Shown here: positions 27,851 through 36,715 of the stretch, piece by piece
How positions within the stretch are numbered: position 1 is the first letter of the stretch
Layout: the number at the start of each line of letters is the position of its first letter
NCBI RefSeq assembly: GCF_900197685.1
Contig: NZ_FZMF01000005.1
Location: 1 to 59,924 of the forward strand
Length of the DNA: 59,924 nucleotides
Reading direction: 5' to 3'
DNA from: Helicobacter baculiformis
Lineage (GTDB): Bacteria; Campylobacterota; Campylobacteria; Campylobacterales; Helicobacteraceae
Notes under the pieces: model-generated
Databases searched by the model: none
What the model saw: the letters and a program-made list of their open reading frames with translations, nothing else
Told to the model about the DNA's origin: nothing
Program-made: the position numbers and the translations under genes

Positions 27851-28837
27851 ATGAAAATTCTACTGCGTTTGCCCAATTGGCTAGGTGATGGGGTGATGGC
27901 CACCCCTATGCTTGAAACTCTGCGCTCTCATTATCAAGACAGCGCGTTCATTCTGGTGGGCTCTGCTGTGGTGTGCGCGCTCTTTAAAGACTATCCTAAC
28001 ACTACTTCCATTATAGACAACACCAAGCAAGCCAAAAACCGCCTTCTAGCTACGGCACAACTGGCTAAACGCATCGGTACTTGTAATCTATCTATCACGC
28101 TCACCAACCACTTTTACAGCGCGCTATTGCTCTATCTTACCAAAACACCCACACGCATAGGCTATGCCAAATTTGGGCGCACTTTTTTGCTCACCCATGC
28201 CCTAAAGCCTCTTTCATCAGGACACCAAGTCCAACGCTATTATCACTTGCTCAGCACTTGTATCCCCCATTTAAATCCCAATCCCCCCGCGCTTAAACTC
28301 CTTGCCCCAACCCTTCCAAAAACCTCTAAGCGTATCGGGCTCAATCCGGGGGCGGCTTATGGGAGCGCGAAGCGTTGGAGTGCAGAGTCTTTTGCCCAAG
28401 TGGGGGCGCATTTTCTAGATCAAGGCTATGAGGTCTATCTCTTTGGCGCGCGGGGGGATTTAGAGGTGGTGGGCGCAATTGCGCGCCTCATTGGGAGCAA
28501 TCCTAAGCTCATCAATCTTTGCAACCAAACCACTTTGCCAGAACTCATTGCCATGTTAGCCACCCTTGATCTCTTTATCACCAACGATAGCGGACCGATG
28601 CACATCGCCACCGCTTTGCAAACCCCCTTAATTGCCCTTTTTGGACCTACTGACATGCAAGAGACTAGCCCATGGCACCACCCGCGTGCGCGCCTCATTT
28701 CTAAAAACCTGCCCTGTGCGCCCTGTAAAAAGCGCGTCTGCCCGCTTAAAAGCGGGGGGGCTATACAACCCCATGCGTGCATGCACGAGATCACCCCTGA
28801 GGAGGTGATTATCCATGCCCATGCACTTTTAGGTTAA
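27851..28837 (+). CDS. waaF: ADP-heptose:LPS heptosyltransferase II
   Basis: Adds the second heptose to the LPS inner core at the cytoplasmic face. The 328 residues of a GT9 glycosyltransferase begin MKILLRLPNWLGDGVMATP; the nucleotide-sugar domain has IGLNPGAAYGSAKRWSAE, ITNDSGPMHIATAL, LFGPTD, and a C-terminal CPLKSGG..HACM element typical of WaaF. The start ATG follows AAAAGAGACTTAAC. It stands alone on the plus strand, its stop overlapping that of the Sel1 gene. Confidence 0.94.
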   Translation: MKILLRLPNWLGDGVMATPMLETLRSHYQDSAFILVGSAVVCALFKDYPNTTSIIDNTKQAKNRLLATAQLAKRIGTCNLSITLTNHFYSALLLYLTKTPTRIGYAKFGRTFLLTHALKPLSSGHQVQRYYHLLSTCIPHLNPNPPALKLLAPTLPKTSKRIGLNPGAAYGSAKRWSAESFAQVGAHFLDQGYEVYLFGARGDLEVVGAIARLIGSNPKLINLCNQTTLPELIAMLATLDLFITNDSGPMHIATALQTPLIALFGPTDMQETSPWHHPRARLISKNLPCAPCKKRVCPLKSGGAIQPHACMHEITPEEVIIHAHALLG

Positions 28838-30531
28838 TTTTTCAACAAAGATCTGAGGGTTTCCCTAGCTTTTTGATTGCCTAGCTTGCTGGCAGATTTA
28901 AAGCACTCGATCGCCTTTTGCAAATCTTGCGCAATACCTTCGCCTTGATAATAGATCACACCCATGTTATACAGCGCGTTAGAATTTCCTTTGCTGGCGG
29001 CTTTTTCAAAAAAGGTGATCGCTTGTTGGATATCCCGCTCCACGCCTTCGCCCTTGCTATACATCACCCCCACATTGTAACAATCCTTGATTGAACCTAA
29101 TTGAGTGGCGCGGTGGAAATATGCAAACGCTTTGGGAAAATCTTTTCTGACCCCCTTACCCACATGGTAGAGAGATCCTAAGTGGTGTAAAGCATTAGCG
29201 TTATCCATTTTAGCTGCCTCTTCATAATAGATAATTGCTTGAGCAATGTCCTGTGCTGTGCCCTTGCCATATTCGCACATCACCCCTAAATTATAATAAG
29301 CCTTGTCATCTCCCAATTTAGCCGCTTCTTGGAAGTAGAAAAAGGCGCGCACATGGTCTTTTTCTACTTCCAAACCCCTGTTATAGATCACCCCTAAATT
29401 GTAATTGGCTTTAGCATGTCCAAGACGAGCAGCCTGTTGGAAATAACCCAAAGCTTTTTGACTATCTTTAGAGACACCCTGACCATTGGCATAAAGCACT
29501 CCCAAGTTATAAAGCATCTGTGATTTTTGCCCACCCACTTGTGTGTTCATGGCTTTGAGATTGCTAAAGGCTTGCGAGTTACCTAAATCTGCAGCTTCCT
29601 TGTAATAGGCAAGTGCCGCATATTTATCCTGTTCAACCCCTTGACCAGTGCGATACAGGGTGGCTAAGCTAGAAAGCGCATCTGAATTCCCCATTTTTCC
29701 AGCTTCTTGGTACAGCGCAATCGCTTTGTCTATGTTTTTTTCCACTCCATTACCACTTTCATACATGTTAGCCAAAGTGTAAGTGGCTTTGGTAAAGCCT
29801 GACTGCGCCGATTCCTTAAAAAGCTCTAGGGATTTTTCTATGTTTTTTTCCACCCCCTCCCCATTCTCATACATGATCGCTAGATTATAGCACGCGCGCG
29901 CATCGCCCAAATCTGCAGCTTGTTGAAAATATTCTAGAGCTCTAGGATAATCCTTAGGCGTGCCTTGACCCGTGTAATACATGCTCCCTAAACTGACCAA
30001 AGCTTTTATGCTTCCACGCTCAGCAGCCCTTTGATAAAGCTCTAAAGCTTTTGTATAATCTACACCCACTCCATTGCCGGTGCGATACATCATTCCCAAG
30101 TAATTTAAGGCGTTCATATCTCCCAAGCTTGCCCCATGTTTGAAATAATTTAGGGCTTTCTGATAGTCCTTTTTAATTCCCCTGCCCAAGTTATACATCA
30201 CTCCCAAGTTGACAAAACCCTGACTATCGCCCGAGTTAGCTGCCTGTTGAAAGTAGTCTAGAGCCTTGATATCATCCTGAGGCACCCCCTTGCCATTGAC
30301 ATACATCACACCCAAGTAGATTAACGCTCTAGAGCTTCCTAAATCCGCAGCTTGTCTGTAATGCGCCAATGCTTCTTCATAACGACGTGCCCTATAGGCA
30401 TCGTGTGCCATGACTAGAAAATCTTGATAAGCACTCCCTTGACCCTCTTCATCCTCTGTAGATTCTAAGTCTTCTTGCAAATCTTCTTCAAAAGGGTCTT
30501 CAAGAGGTTGGATTCGTTCGTACTCTTGCAT
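28834..30531 (-). CDS. large Sel1-repeat (TPR-like) protein
   Basis: Protein-interaction scaffold of unknown partner. It has an acidic N-terminal segment rich in Glu/Asp (about residues 1-35), no signal peptide, then about 13 full Sel1 repeats of 36 residues with the core G.GV.KD..KAL.YF..AA..G. The array is interrupted once near residue 320 by a short non-repeat stretch (MNTQVGGQKSQ). Unlike Helicobacter Hcp proteins it lacks a signal peptide and regular Cys pairs, so a cytoplasmic role is likely. ATG at 30531 has AAAGG six bases upstream. It follows the lipoprotein gene closely. Confidence 0.9.
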   Translation of the reverse strand: MQEYERIQPLEDPFEEDLQEDLESTEDEEGQGSAYQDFLVMAHDAYRARRYEEALAHYRQAADLGSSRALIYLGVMYVNGKGVPQDDIKALDYFQQAANSGDSQGFVNLGVMYNLGRGIKKDYQKALNYFKHGASLGDMNALNYLGMMYRTGNGVGVDYTKALELYQRAAERGSIKALVSLGSMYYTGQGTPKDYPRALEYFQQAADLGDARACYNLAIMYENGEGVEKNIEKSLELFKESAQSGFTKATYTLANMYESGNGVEKNIDKAIALYQEAGKMGNSDALSSLATLYRTGQGVEQDKYAALAYYKEAADLGNSQAFSNLKAMNTQVGGQKSQMLYNLGVLYANGQGVSKDSQKALGYFQQAARLGHAKANYNLGVIYNRGLEVEKDHVRAFFYFQEAAKLGDDKAYYNLGVMCEYGKGTAQDIAQAIIYYEEAAKMDNANALHHLGSLYHVGKGVRKDFPKAFAYFHRATQLGSIKDCYNVGVMYSKGEGVERDIQQAITFFEKAASKGNSNALYNMGVIYYQGEGIAQDLQKAIECFKSASKLGNQKARETLRSLLKN

Positions 30532-30540
30532 GTACATCCT

Positions 30541-31119
30541 TTATAGACTAACTTTAAGTTGGGTGATAACCTGCGCGATCGCTTGTGTGCTAACATGTTG
30601 CAATGCTCGAATTGCGGTTACAGGAATCTCTAATTCTTTATTCTCAACTTTAAGGGCAACCTCTTGACTTTTAAACACCATAAAGCTTTGTGCATTGGTG
30701 TCCACAGAAAGGATAATTTGCGCATAGTAAACCCCCTTATATTCCACAAGTCCTAATGAAAGCACATTGAGCTTCAAGCCTATACGGACATTTCCAGAAG
30801 ACATACTCACCATAACACACTGACGCATCCCCTCTAAAACAAGCATATTTTTGAGCATATTGGCAGGCAAATCTACAAATTTTTCTTTAACGCTACGCTC
30901 AATTTGCCCATCAGTCCGTTTGAGTAAAATATCCTTCGTGTTAATGAGATCCGCCCCCCAAACTCCCACCAACGCAAGATGTTTAGGATTGGCGCACACG
31001 GAAGGCGCACTTTGTGTGTTGAGATCATAATAACTAATCCTAGGTAAAGTTTGCTTCAGGTTAAGATTTAAGCACCCGCTGAGCAGAGGCATTAACAACA
31101 CATAAAACCACACCCTCAT
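30541..31119 (-). CDS. lipoprotein of Mce/Mla-type transporter (ABC auxiliary lipoprotein)
   Basis: Probable outer-membrane-facing lipoprotein of the lipid transport system. The signal ends in the lipobox LLSGC (Cys near residue 16). The mature part reads SYYDLNT early, as in PqiC/DUF330 lipoproteins, and contains VGVWGADLINTKDILL. 192 residues. The start overlaps the mlaD-like stop by 4 bases. It would take the place of MlaC/MlaA-type partners, which are absent here. Family assignment is from position and the short motif. Confidence 0.78.
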   Translation of the reverse strand: MRVWFYVLLMPLLSGCLNLNLKQTLPRISYYDLNTQSAPSVCANPKHLALVGVWGADLINTKDILLKRTDGQIERSVKEKFVDLPANMLKNMLVLEGMRQCVMVSMSSGNVRIGLKLNVLSLGLVEYKGVYYAQIILSVDTNAQSFMVFKSQEVALKVENKELEIPVTAIRALQHVSTQAIAQVITQLKVSL

Positions 31120-31970
31120 TTATGTTCTCCAAAGAGCGTTTTGTAGGGATTAGCGTCAAACTTGTCCATAATTAAAGAGCCTTTTTGCACAAATTGATCG
31201 ATACTGCGTAAACTCAATTCTGCCTGCATGAGTAAGGGTCCTAAAATATTTTTTAGATCATATTGCCCTTCTTGTATTTTTTGGTTAATATTTAATACCA
31301 ACTGATCGCTGTGTTTTAAAAAAGTATCCCCCTTGCTAAAAAGGGCATCGCTTTTTTCTAGAGTTTGGCGCGCTTTGGTCAGCAAGCGATCTAGATCGGT
31401 TTTTGTGCTGTCCAAGCCCTGTGTAGTCTGTTGAATTGACGCGATGATCTTGTGGATGTTGTCAATATTTTCTGGGCTCAAAATCTGATCGATATTTTTG
31501 ATGATGGCGAGCACTTCATCAGAAATATGCCCCGCACTATTGCCCAATTTTTCTAAAAAACTCTGCTCGTAATGCAAAATACGATCATGGTCGTTTCTGC
31601 TATAAAATTCCTTAGACTTACCCTGAATCAAGCTTAAATACTTTAAGCCTACTAAACCCTGCGATTCAACTTTCAATGTTGCATCTTTACTAATGGGCAC
31701 TTTACTTTTAATGTCAATGGCAAGCTTAACCACCCCTAAGTGCTGAGGATCGAAGCCCACACTTCTGATTGTGCCAATTTGTATCCCCTTGTAATTAATA
31801 GGTGTGTTAGCCCCAATCCCGCCCAAATCTTTATCTGTATAGACCACATAGCGCAAGTAATCCTCTTCTTCAAAATTGACATGCCCTAACCACAAAATAA
31901 AGATCACCATGCATGCAATGCATGCTAAGAAAATACCCCCAATCAAAGTGTAGTTTACATGCCTTTCCAA
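31116..31970 (-). CDS. MlaD/Mce-domain substrate-binding protein
   Basis: Periplasmic lipid-binding ring component anchored by one N-terminal membrane segment (about residues 7-27). The Mce domain covers about 38-115: VVYTDKDLGGIGANTPINYKG then IGTIRSVGF and LVGLKYLSLI. The C-terminal part is a long helical segment (about 140-280). The start is TTG at 31970 with GAGGAG seven bases upstream and gives MERHVNYTLIGGIFLA, the usual family start. It overlaps the ATPase gene by 16 bases. Confidence 0.92.
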   Translation of the reverse strand: MERHVNYTLIGGIFLACIACMVIFILWLGHVNFEEEDYLRYVVYTDKDLGGIGANTPINYKGIQIGTIRSVGFDPQHLGVVKLAIDIKSKVPISKDATLKVESQGLVGLKYLSLIQGKSKEFYSRNDHDRILHYEQSFLEKLGNSAGHISDEVLAIIKNIDQILSPENIDNIHKIIASIQQTTQGLDSTKTDLDRLLTKARQTLEKSDALFSKGDTFLKHSDQLVLNINQKIQEGQYDLKNILGPLLMQAELSLRSIDQFVQKGSLIMDKFDANPYKTLFGEHK

Positions 31971-32737
31971 AATTTTTCTCCTCGCGTGGAATTGAACAGG
32001 TTCCCCTCTTCTAAAGGTACCTGCTTAGTCCGTTCTACAAATTCCTCTAAATTGCCATCAAAACTAATTAAACCGTCTTTGAGCATGATAAAGCGATCGA
32101 CCGCGTTTTTAATGGAATCTAGATCGTGAGTGATCATCACCACGGTTAAATTCAAGGCTTCTTTAAGAGAAAGGATCAGCGCATCGAATTTATCGGCAGA
32201 ATAGGGGTCTAGCCCACTGGTGGGTTCGTCTAAAAAAAGAATATCCGGATTGGTCGCCATGGCGCGTGCGAGCCCTACGCGCTTTTTCATGCCTCCACTG
32301 AGCTCATAAGGATAGAGGTGGTGTACTTTCTTGCTCAAACCCACACGATCGAGCCACATTTTTGAAATCTCTACAATATTGCTTTTGGGGTAGGCGCTGT
32401 GCTCTTCAAGCATGATCCCCACATTTTCTAGTACGCTCAAGGAGCTATAGAGCGCGCCAAACTGAAATAGAACTCCAATACGATGGAAAATCTTATAGCG
32501 TTCCGAATCCTTCAGTTTCCAAATATCTAGATCAAAAATGCGAATGATGCCTTTGGTGGGTTTGTTAAGCAAGATCATGCTTCTTAGTAGGGTGCTTTTC
32601 CCGCTCCCACTTCCTCCTAAAATCGCTAACACCTCGCCCTTGTGGACGGAAAAATTTACCCCACGATGGACTATGTGATCTCCATAGGAGGTGTAAAGAC
32701 CCTTGACATCAATTAGACGCGGTGTATCAGGTATCAT
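31955..32737 (-). CDS. MlaF-like ABC transporter ATPase
   Basis: ATP-binding subunit of the Mce-type lipid transporter. Walker A ILGGSGSGKSTLLRSM near residue 36, signature LSGGMKKRVGLARAMA, Walker B ILFLDEPTSGLDPYSADKF and the switch VMITHDLDS are intact. The GGMKKRV form of the signature is typical of the MlaF group. 260 residues. It lies between the permease (7-base gap) and the Mce protein (16-base overlap), so all four genes are one unit. Confidence 0.94.
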   Translation of the reverse strand: MIPDTPRLIDVKGLYTSYGDHIVHRGVNFSVHKGEVLAILGGSGSGKSTLLRSMILLNKPTKGIIRIFDLDIWKLKDSERYKIFHRIGVLFQFGALYSSLSVLENVGIMLEEHSAYPKSNIVEISKMWLDRVGLSKKVHHLYPYELSGGMKKRVGLARAMATNPDILFLDEPTSGLDPYSADKFDALILSLKEALNLTVVMITHDLDSIKNAVDRFIMLKDGLISFDGNLEEFVERTKQVPLEEGNLFNSTRGEKFWKGM

Positions 32738-32744
32738 CGTAAGC

Positions 32745-33890
32745 CTACATGTTGAGTTTGCTAAAGATCACTGAAAAAAGAGCGTTTAAAAAGATGATCC
32801 AAAAGAGCGCATTTACTACGCTTATAGTGGTGAGCGTACCTATGGACTCCGTATCACCCTTGACTTCAAACCCGCGCATACATCCCACCAACGCGATCGC
32901 AAACCCCCAAAAAGGAGCTTTGATCAGCCCAACAAAAAAATGTGTCAGCCCCACATTTTCATGTAAGCGTGCTATATAGTGGTTAAAGGTTACGCCTAGT
33001 TGGTATTTAATAGCCACCATCGCCCCTAAGAGCGCAAAAGCATCGGCAATAAAAACCATCAAGGGCATCACAATCACGAGAGCTAACACCCTAGGTAAGA
33101 CCAGCCATGCAAAGGGGTTGAGCCCCATAGTATGCATCGCATCGAGTTCTTCGGTGATCTTCATCACTCCAATTTGAGCGGTGAAACTAGAAGCGCTACG
33201 CCCTGCTACTACGAGGGTTAAAATGAAAGGTCCCATTTCTCTGAGTGCGAGTTTAGCGGTCATTTCAATACTCATCAAAGGGAAGCCCAATTCTTGCAAT
33301 TGGATCGCGCCCTGCAAGGCGATGGCAAAACCCACCACGAAGACGGTCAAAATACTTACGGGCAAGACTTTAAACCCGCTCTCATGAATATGATGAATCA
33401 AGGGGGTTAAACATAGAGTTTTTGGTTTGATAAACGCGCGTGCTAAAAAATAGAGCACCATACCACAGAAATTAAAAGTATTGAGCACGGTATTAAAAAA
33501 AGTAGCCACACTTTCACCCAATTTCTCCACGAGATTGCGCTTAGGATGATTTGCCTGTTCCTTGCGCAAAATGCTGGGATCTTCTTTTACCCAGCTCTCC
33601 ACAACCTCCAACACACGCCCATTGTAGATATTGGCGTTTAAGAAGGCGGGTTTTTTGCGCCCCAATAGATCATAAAGCAACATCAAAAAAACAAAATCCA
33701 AACTTTCAACTTCTTTAAAGTCGATTGCCTTGATGGGAGGGGCGGCTTTGATCACGCTTTCTAGCTGTTTGAGCGCATCTGCAGGGGTTTTAAAATCCCA
33801 ATTACCACGCAAAAACAGCGTCTCAGATTTCACATAACCCACAGGTGCTGTTGCAATCACAAGATCCCTTAGTACAAAAGTAATCCACAT
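32745..33890 (-). CDS. MlaE-like permease with N-terminal STAS-like domain
   Basis: Inner membrane permease. The first 110 residues resemble a STAS/MlaB-type domain (ETLFLRGNWDFKTPADALKQ; FLMLLYDLLGRK), fused to a C-terminal MlaE permease with about five membrane segments. Permease motifs: ALREMGPFILTLVVAGRSAS and FTAQIGVMKITEELDAM, the conserved MlaE loop. The fusion may replace a separate MlaB. 381 residues; ATG at 33890. It is the first gene of the unit and is divergent from a small outer membrane protein gene. Confidence 0.92.
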   Translation of the reverse strand: MWITFVLRDLVIATAPVGYVKSETLFLRGNWDFKTPADALKQLESVIKAAPPIKAIDFKEVESLDFVFLMLLYDLLGRKKPAFLNANIYNGRVLEVVESWVKEDPSILRKEQANHPKRNLVEKLGESVATFFNTVLNTFNFCGMVLYFLARAFIKPKTLCLTPLIHHIHESGFKVLPVSILTVFVVGFAIALQGAIQLQELGFPLMSIEMTAKLALREMGPFILTLVVAGRSASSFTAQIGVMKITEELDAMHTMGLNPFAWLVLPRVLALVIVMPLMVFIADAFALLGAMVAIKYQLGVTFNHYIARLHENVGLTHFFVGLIKAPFWGFAIALVGCMRGFEVKGDTESIGTLTTISVVNALFWIIFLNALFSVIFSKLNM

Positions 33891-33932
33891 CTTAATTGTG
33901 GGGGCTGTATGTTATTATACAACAAAAGCATA

Positions 33933-34607
33933 ATGGGTAATAATTTGAAGCGTGCGCGGATTGTCTTGCTAAGTTGTGGTGTGGGGTTAGCTTTGGGCGC
34001 ACAAGAAAGTATGTGGCTCAAAGAACAAGATACTTACGCCCGTCTTTACAACCAACGCCAACAGCTTAAATTAAAAAATGGCGGATACTTTGGCATAGGA
34101 TTTGGAGTGATCAGTATTAAAAAAGATTATAAAAACACCAAACTAGAAAGTTTTCCTGTGATTTTGAGCTTGAAGGGGGGATTACAGACTTTTTTTAAAA
34201 ATTATATTGGGATACGCGGATTTATGGCGCTAGATTTAGCCACTTCTGAAGTTAACTGGCAATCTAGGTTTAACCCTTCTGATTCCTTTTATGGTATGGC
34301 AAGCGTAGGGTTAGAGATTCCTATGGAAATTAGCCTCACGCGTTCCTACAAACATTTTCTAGGAGTTTATGGCGGGATTGGACTAGGGGCTGTGCTCTAT
34401 GCAGATAATGCAAATTTTAGTTTCAGAAACAAGCAATTTATTTACACAGCAGGACTGATCGCGCAAGGGGGAATTACCCTTACCCTCTACACTAAGCACC
34501 GCATCGAAGCTGGACTTAAGCTCCTGCCTACCAATAAGACCCTGCTAGCTTCTGAACGTTTTGAAACCTCTTTGATGTTCCATTGTATGTACATTTATAA
34601 ATTCTAA
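33933..34607 (+). CDS. Helicobacter small outer membrane protein (dispersed fourth paralogue)
   Basis: Beta-barrel candidate of about 224 residues. The signal peptide is RARIVLLSCGVGLALGA. A charged helical stretch follows, then barrel strands with GGYFGIGFGVISIKKD, LGVYGGIGLGAVLY and the motif KHRIEAGLKLLP near the C terminus, ending in CMYIYKF. These motifs match the tandem set at 8177-10547, so this is a fourth member. Start choice is uncertain: ATG at 33909, ATG at 33933 and TTG at 33942 are all in frame, none with a clear binding site. It is convergent with azlD (4-base overlap). Confidence 0.78.
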   Translation: MGNNLKRARIVLLSCGVGLALGAQESMWLKEQDTYARLYNQRQQLKLKNGGYFGIGFGVISIKKDYKNTKLESFPVILSLKGGLQTFFKNYIGIRGFMALDLATSEVNWQSRFNPSDSFYGMASVGLEIPMEISLTRSYKHFLGVYGGIGLGAVLYADNANFSFRNKQFIYTAGLIAQGGITLTLYTKHRIEAGLKLLPTNKTLLASERFETSLMFHCMYIYKF

Positions 34608-34945
34608 AAGAATTTGTTTAGGATTGCACTCTGCACGAGCCACATGTAAAGTGCAGTACCCCCCACAACACTTAATACAAACACTCTTAATATTAAGTGC
34701 GAAACCACCACACAACTCACTGCCAACATTTCATTAAGCCCATAAGGGGGGCTAGAAAAGGGCGTATCTTTGAGGCTATAGACAATGAGCATGCCCACCA
34801 CTCCCAAGCTCAAAACCCGACCCAAATAAAGCAAGATGTTAGGCGCGGGGCGCTTGGCATTAAAAAGCAAAAATGGAAAAACACGGATAAAGTAGGTGGT
34901 CATTGCTGTCATGATCAGCACAAGCCATACGTAGAGATCGCTCAT
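34604..34945 (-). CDS. azlD: AzlD-like branched-chain amino acid export subunit
   Basis: Small inner membrane partner of AzlC. The 113 residues have three or four membrane segments and the family element YFIRVFPFLLF near residue 18. The ATG overlaps the azlC stop by 4 bases (ATGA). The pair probably exports branched-chain amino acids or related compounds, as in other bacteria; the substrate here is not shown. Confidence 0.88.
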   Translation of the reverse strand: MSDLYVWLVLIMTAMTTYFIRVFPFLLFNAKRPAPNILLYLGRVLSLGVVGMLIVYSLKDTPFSSPPYGLNEMLAVSCVVVSHLILRVFVLSVVGGTALYMWLVQSAILNKFF

Positions 34946-35619
34946 TCTAAACGCCTTTTAAAGAAAACAAAAATGCCTACCATCACCAGTAGCGTGGGCA
35001 AGAGAAAATGGGTTTTGCCAAAGAGGACAAAACATCCTAAAGCGCTCAAAAATCCGATAAGTGCGGGAGTATGACGCTCTGTAGCTTTCCATTGTTCCAT
35101 AAAAATCACCAAAAAAGTCCCGGTTATGATGAAAGAAATGCCCTCTACATTGAGACTGAACCCTTCTCCCAAAAGCGCCCCTAAAACCGTCCCTGCAACC
35201 CAATAAATTTGATTGAGTAGCGCGATAGCGAGCATGAAATCTTGGGGCATGCTCTGTTTGGGTTTGGCAAAATTTAAGAGCATGAAAGTCTCATCTGTAA
35301 GGGTATGGGCAAGATAGTAGAGACGCCCACCTGTTTTACTAAAAGGCTCGAGCATGGAAATCGCATAGCAGATTTGGCGGGCGTTGAGCAAAGCCACCAA
35401 GAGAAAAATATTGAGCAGGCTCGCATGCACACTTAGCAACCCCACTACTAAAAATTGCACCGCCCCAGCGTAGATAAAAAGGCTCATAAATATAGCCACC
35501 CAAAAGCTATACCCTTCCTGTTGCACTAACACCCCAAAGGTCGCTCCTACTAGAATAAAACCCAAAAGCATGGGGATTGTGTGAGGAAACGCCTCTTTGA
35601 AAGCTAATTGACTAGGCAT
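34942..35619 (-). CDS. azlC: AzlC-like branched-chain amino acid exporter
   Basis: Inner membrane transporter of the LIV-E family. The 225 residues have about seven hydrophobic segments and the AzlC marks FKEAFPHTIPMLLGFILVG at the start, FIYAGAVQFL near residue 48, NARQICYAI near 78 and TDETFML near 108. The ATG at 35619 overlaps the upstream permease gene by 8 bases, and the stop overlaps azlD by 4. Confidence 0.93.
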   Translation of the reverse strand: MPSQLAFKEAFPHTIPMLLGFILVGATFGVLVQQEGYSFWVAIFMSLFIYAGAVQFLVVGLLSVHASLLNIFLLVALLNARQICYAISMLEPFSKTGGRLYYLAHTLTDETFMLLNFAKPKQSMPQDFMLAIALLNQIYWVAGTVLGALLGEGFSLNVEGISFIITGTFLVIFMEQWKATERHTPALIGFLSALGCFVLFGKTHFLLPTLLVMVGIFVFFKRRLE

Positions 35620-36715
35620 GCGCTTTCCTAGAAAGTCGCCAAGCTCCCAAGAGAGAGCTACAGATTAAAATCCCCCCCAAAAAAAATAAATGAGGCAATG
35701 CTGCATCTATAGGTGCGCCTAGCTGATTGAGCATCACCATAGAGGAGATACCATGGTAGGCAGGTACAATCTGTAGCAACATGCGCAAGGAGGCAGGCAA
35801 GAGTTCTAGGGGCCAAATAAAGCCCACCATAAAGATCAGAGGTAAAGAAGAGAGTAAAATAATTTGGGTTGTTTGTGTGGGCTTGTGGATATAAGTACCC
35901 AGCACCACGCCACAGCTTGCCGTAGCCATCAGAAACACGAGCACAAAGCCTAATAAGATAGAAGGGTTGGCATGAGTATGGATGCCATAGTGAGGGAAAA
36001 GCACTCCAAAGTAGAGCAGAGCTAAGACAATATAGATTGCACTAAAACAAAGGCAACGCACCCAAACTAGACTGAGAGCATCCAAAAAACTAGGTACAAA
36101 GCGCGTTTGTGCACAAGTAAGCATACTTGCTCCAATGAGTAAAGTTTGGTGCAGGATAAAAATGAAAACATTGGCGATCGCATAATTAAGATAGCCCACA
36201 GAAGGATTATAAATAGGGATGGTCTGTAAGGAAAATAAACTATGTTCTTTAGCAATTTCGGATTCAAAAAGACTTTTGTGAGTTTTGATGGCATCGCTCA
36301 AGGCATTGAGTACATCCACCACTGCGTTGGCAATCGCGCTATAGATTAAAAAGTAGTTAGCGTTGGCATAAAGCTCGACATGTGCAGGAGTGCTAGTGTA
36401 AATGGCACGCTCAAAAAAGGCAGGCACTAAGATGATTCCATAAACCTTTTCTTCTTCAAGCATTTTTTTTGCATCTTGAAGAGATTTGGGAAAGTGAGCA
36501 ATATGGATACTGGGTGTGCTCTCCAACATAAGTGCGAGTCGTCTCGAGAGGGCGCTTTGATCCATATCTACCAATGCCACGTTTTGTTGTGTTACAATGT
36601 CATTTTTATAGGGTAATGGGTAAAGAAAAGCATAAAAGAGCGGTCCTACAATGATAATAAAGCGCACTCCTGCATGGGCAAAAATAGCTTTGAATTCTTC
36701 GAAAATCGTTTTCAT
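35612..36715 (-). CDS. ABC-2 type transporter permease (second subunit)
   Basis: Inner membrane export permease. From the ATG at 36715 (AAGG five bases upstream; ATGA overlap with the preceding gene) it has about 367 residues: one membrane segment at the N terminus, a large periplasmic domain to about residue 160, then five segments, the YhhJ/DrrB-like plan. The motif VALVDMDQSALSRRLALML is shared with its neighbour (IVDLDHSHLSQEIVSAL), so the two are paralogous halves. No ATPase gene adjoins. Confidence 0.9.
   Translation of the reverse strand: MKTIFEEFKAIFAHAGVRFIIIVGPLFYAFLYPLPYKNDIVTQQNVALVDMDQSALSRRLALMLESTPSIHIAHFPKSLQDAKKMLEEEKVYGIILVPAFFERAIYTSTPAHVELYANANYFLIYSAIANAVVDVLNALSDAIKTHKSLFESEIAKEHSLFSLQTIPIYNPSVGYLNYAIANVFIFILHQTLLIGASMLTCAQTRFVPSFLDALSLVWVRCLCFSAIYIVLALLYFGVLFPHYGIHTHANPSILLGFVLVFLMATASCGVVLGTYIHKPTQTTQIILLSSLPLIFMVGFIWPLELLPASLRMLLQIVPAYHGISSMVMLNQLGAPIDAALPHLFFLGGILICSSLLGAWRLSRKAHA

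Noticed and set aside
28834-30531. Hcp (secreted Cys-rich Sel1) classification of the repeat protein
   Set aside because: No signal peptide and no regular Cys pair per repeat.
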